Source of the DNA: Ancylothrix sp. D3o
GTDB taxonomy: Bacteria > Cyanobacteriota > Cyanobacteriia > Cyanobacteriales > Oscillatoriaceae
Direction of reading: 5' to 3'
Length of the DNA stretch: 64,000 nt
NCBI RefSeq assembly: GCF_025370775.1
Contig: NZ_JAMXEX010000005.1
Span: 239,880-303,879, forward strand
Shown here: positions 62,304 through 64,000 of the stretch, piece by piece
Layout: the number at the start of each line of letters is the position of its first letter
Position numbering within the stretch: the first letter of the stretch is position 1
Program-made: the position numbers and the translations under genes
Notes under the pieces: model-generated
What the model was told of the DNA's origin: nothing
Seen by the model: only the letters and a program-made list of their open reading frames with translations
The model's database searches: none

Positions 62304-63008
62304 CTAACTTATGCCCAAATCAGAAAATCCAGCCGCAAAATAATAAGCCGGCATAGCTTCCCCCAAATGTAACTCCCAGTATTTACACCGTTGTTGCCAC
62401 TCTTCCACCCGCTGCTTTAGCAACAATTCTTCATTAAGTTTTGTTAACAAATAAACCCTCTCCAACTTGCCCTGCGCCGGTGCCCGCTTCATTTGCGGAT
62501 AAGATTCAGAAATCAGCCGCCACAACGCCTCTAATTGTTCAGCTTGTTCGTCTAAAAAAACTTGGCTACTTTGATAGCGTTGCTTTTTCGCCAAAAAATA
62601 CTCCTTCCCCCGCGCCTCAACAGAAATAGAAGCCGGCTTAGCCTCCACCGGCACCATTTTCAACAGAAACTCACCCTTCCCCCCCAAAAAACTTAACTTT
62701 TGAGAATATTCATCCCGCCTTGCTTGCAAATGAGAAACTAAAACCTCAAGAGAAACAAAACTACTACCAAACCGCAAAGGCAAAACCACCCCTTGCCCAA
62801 ACAACTCACAAATCACCCGATCATGGCACAAAACCGCCTGCAACAAATCCTCCTCATTCTGTTGAATTTCCTCCAAAACAATCCCCCTTTCCACAACCGC
62901 CGCCAGATCCTCAACAGCAACAACCTCTAACCCACCCTTCATGCCGGTTGGCAAAACAAAATCAGACGCTGGCAACTTTATTAAACCGTACACATAAATC
63001 GCAGCCAT
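62304..63008 (-). CDS. Gas vesicle protein GvpF/GvpL family
   Basis: A 234-aa member of the GvpL/GvpF family, minor proteins needed for gas vesicle assembly. The hallmark N-terminus is IYVYGLIKLP, followed by VEVVAVEDLAAVV-like LEVVAVEDLAAVVER, DLLQAVLCHDRVICELFGQGVVLPLRFGS and FSLRVVPVEA-like EFLLKMVPVEA. No gvpA, gvpC or other vesicle genes lie in this window, but the partial gene upstream may belong to the same cluster. Whether this is GvpF or GvpL cannot be decided here. Confidence 0.85.
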   Translation of the reverse strand: MAAIYVYGLIKLPASDFVLPTGMKGGLEVVAVEDLAAVVERGIVLEEIQQNEEDLLQAVLCHDRVICELFGQGVVLPLRFGSSFVSLEVLVSHLQARRDEYSQKLSFLGGKGEFLLKMVPVEAKPASISVEARGKEYFLAKKQRYQSSQVFLDEQAEQLEALWRLISESYPQMKRAPAQGKLERVYLLTKLNEELLLKQRVEEWQQRCKYWELHLGEAMPAYYFAAGFSDLGIS

Positions 63009-63123
63009 AATTAATATTTCCCCATAGATTTTTACACCCTATCTAGTTGCGCTCATCCTCCTAAAAATAACAGCGATAAAGCGCAACTACATACCCGCAT
63101 CTCTATAACCCCTCAAATCCCAA

Positions 63124-64000
63124 TTACACATCATTATAATCAATTAAACGCCAACCAAAACCCAACTTAATAACCACCGGCACCCCCTCAGCCCCGAAAC
63201 CGCAATATTCCACCTCACAACCATTCAGCAACAAACCCACCTCTGGCAACAACAAAACCTGTTTTCTTAACCACTTCATCAAACTACCAACCGGCACAAA
63301 ATCCCCCAACAAACCACACTCACCAGACTGCACCATCGCATCATTAACAACCGGCATCCCCCGCCACATCAACACATCACCCGTCCTTAAATCTAAACTT
63401 CTCTTCAAAACCCCCGAACTTCTCTCCTTAACAACCAAAACCGGCACCAAACAAAACACCCCATTTCGCCAGCCTAAAGACGGTTGCAAAACCCTCGCCC
63501 CTACCCCACCAACCAACTGCATAACAACCTCAGAACAGCCAATAAGCTGCCATAAAAGCCGCTGTCTAAAATCCTCCAACAAAACCCTTTCATCCCTCAA
63601 AAAATCCCGCAAATAACAAGCCAAATTCACCACATCTAAAACCCCAGTATTTGCCCCATTTTCCTCCAAACAATCCACCATCAAACCCGCAACCTGTTCG
63701 GGTTCCTTCAATGCCAAATTCCCCACCGGCAAATTCATCAAACCATCATTCATCACTCCTTCAAAATAATTCTTTCCCAAAACCGAACCCTGCAAATTCA
63801 GCCCCTCATCCGGCTCCTTAAAATTCTCATCCAAATTCATCACCCCTTCCAAAAAATCCCACGCCAAACTCACCCCAAATTCTCCCGAAGCCCATTGATT
63901 TTGGGGAAACAAAGCCTTGCTTACGAACCCCTCAAAAAAAACATCAAACTTCTCGTAAACCCGGAAAATTATCTGCTGTAATGTTAGCAATAAATTTTCT
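63124..64000 (-). CDS. Unrecognised protein, 5' end beyond the window
   Basis: An ORF of at least 292 codons, open at the window edge, so the true start probably lies outside. I do not recognise the family. The sequence is rich in Leu, Val and Gly, with many hydrophobic stretches (DVVNLACYLRDFLRDE, LLWQLIGCSEVVMQLVG, FCLVPVLVV) and no known catalytic motif or clear membrane helix. The coding strand is strongly G/T-rich like its neighbours. It lies upstream of the GvpF/L gene on the same strand (115 bp), so a gas vesicle link is possible but unproven. Confidence 0.55.
   Translation of the reverse strand, partial: ENLLLTLQQIIFRVYEKFDVFFEGFVSKALFPQNQWASGEFGVSLAWDFLEGVMNLDENFKEPDEGLNLQGSVLGKNYFEGVMNDGLMNLPVGNLALKEPEQVAGLMVDCLEENGANTGVLDVVNLACYLRDFLRDERVLLEDFRQRLLWQLIGCSEVVMQLVGGVGARVLQPSLGWRNGVFCLVPVLVVKERSSGVLKRSLDLRTGDVLMWRGMPVVNDAMVQSGECGLLGDFVPVGSLMKWLRKQVLLLPEVGLLLNGCEVEYCGFGAEGVPVVIKLGFGWRLIDYNDV

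Noticed and set aside
1-64000. tRNA, rRNA or tmRNA genes
   Set aside because: I scanned the gaps for TPsiC-like GGTTCGAATC sequences and rRNA motifs and saw none.

Overview
The window is a chromosomal stretch of a filamentous, probably non-heterocystous (Oscillatoriales-like) cyanobacterium. Evidence seen here: the photosystem II assembly protein Psb34, a phycobilisome rod-core-type linker and a phycobiliprotein-like gene, a GvpF/L gas vesicle gene, DUF4278 and DUF760 proteins, a ThiO-ThiG fusion, an MHYT sensor kinase, heptanucleotide tandem repeats, and a small secreted protein ending in the RGSGR pentapeptide (PatX type), which is typical of filamentous HetR-containing cyanobacteria. RCCGGY sites are conspicuously frequent, and I noticed no HIP1 octamer (GCGATCGC). 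I cannot name the species.

Layout. 1-11.7 kb: the 3' end of an FG-GAP repeat surface protein, a duplicated promoter unit, nrdR, rps1 with an expanded acidic tail, a HAD phosphatase, metK, a DUF4278 membrane protein, a histidine kinase, an OmpA-like protein with its upstream lipoprotein, and a Uma2 nuclease-like protein. 11.8-19.6 kb: the PcrA helicase, a sugar kinase, two coupled small helical proteins, an orphan ABC ATPase, scpB, a DUF760 protein and an HhoA/HtrA protease. 19.9-30.2 kb: an MHYT-PAS-GAF kinase, citramalate synthase, a ferredoxin, thiO-thiG, psb34, patX, an HD alarmone-hydrolase-like protein and a sugar ABC ATPase. 30.2-36.8 kb, all on the minus strand: a rhodanese, a fatty acid hydroxylase-type enzyme, two pilin-like proteins, mtnA, a methyltransferase and dxs.

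37.1-41.3 kb holds a uracil-catabolism (URC) set: a GTP cyclohydrolase II-like Urc1, a DUF1688 Urc4 and the uracil phosphoribosyltransferase upp. A PIN-type toxin-antitoxin pair is lodged between the first two. 41.8-42.5 kb is decayed and repeat-rich. 42.5-45.6 kb encodes a plasmid-type CyRepA1 primase/helicase-like protein.

45.7-57.8 kb (minus strand) is the most notable block. A stand-alone AAA-type P-loop ATPase overlaps by ATGA the first of two giant paralogous STAND NTPases (1600 and 1661 aa). Each has a conserved degenerate NTPase-like N-terminus, a TPR-like helical region, an nSTAND core and exactly fourteen WD40 repeats. One carries a transmembrane segment and the other does not. This looks like a multi-tier signalling or conflict system. 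58.2-64 kb: a fused ArsA/Get3 ATPase, msrA, a phycobilisome linker with a divergent phycobiliprotein, a gas vesicle GvpF/L protein, and a partial unrecognised gene.

Two window-scale patterns stand out. Long stretches of the plus strand are G/T-rich or C/A-rich regardless of gene orientation. Several start codons are directly abutted by heptanucleotide tandem repeats instead of a clear ribosome binding site.
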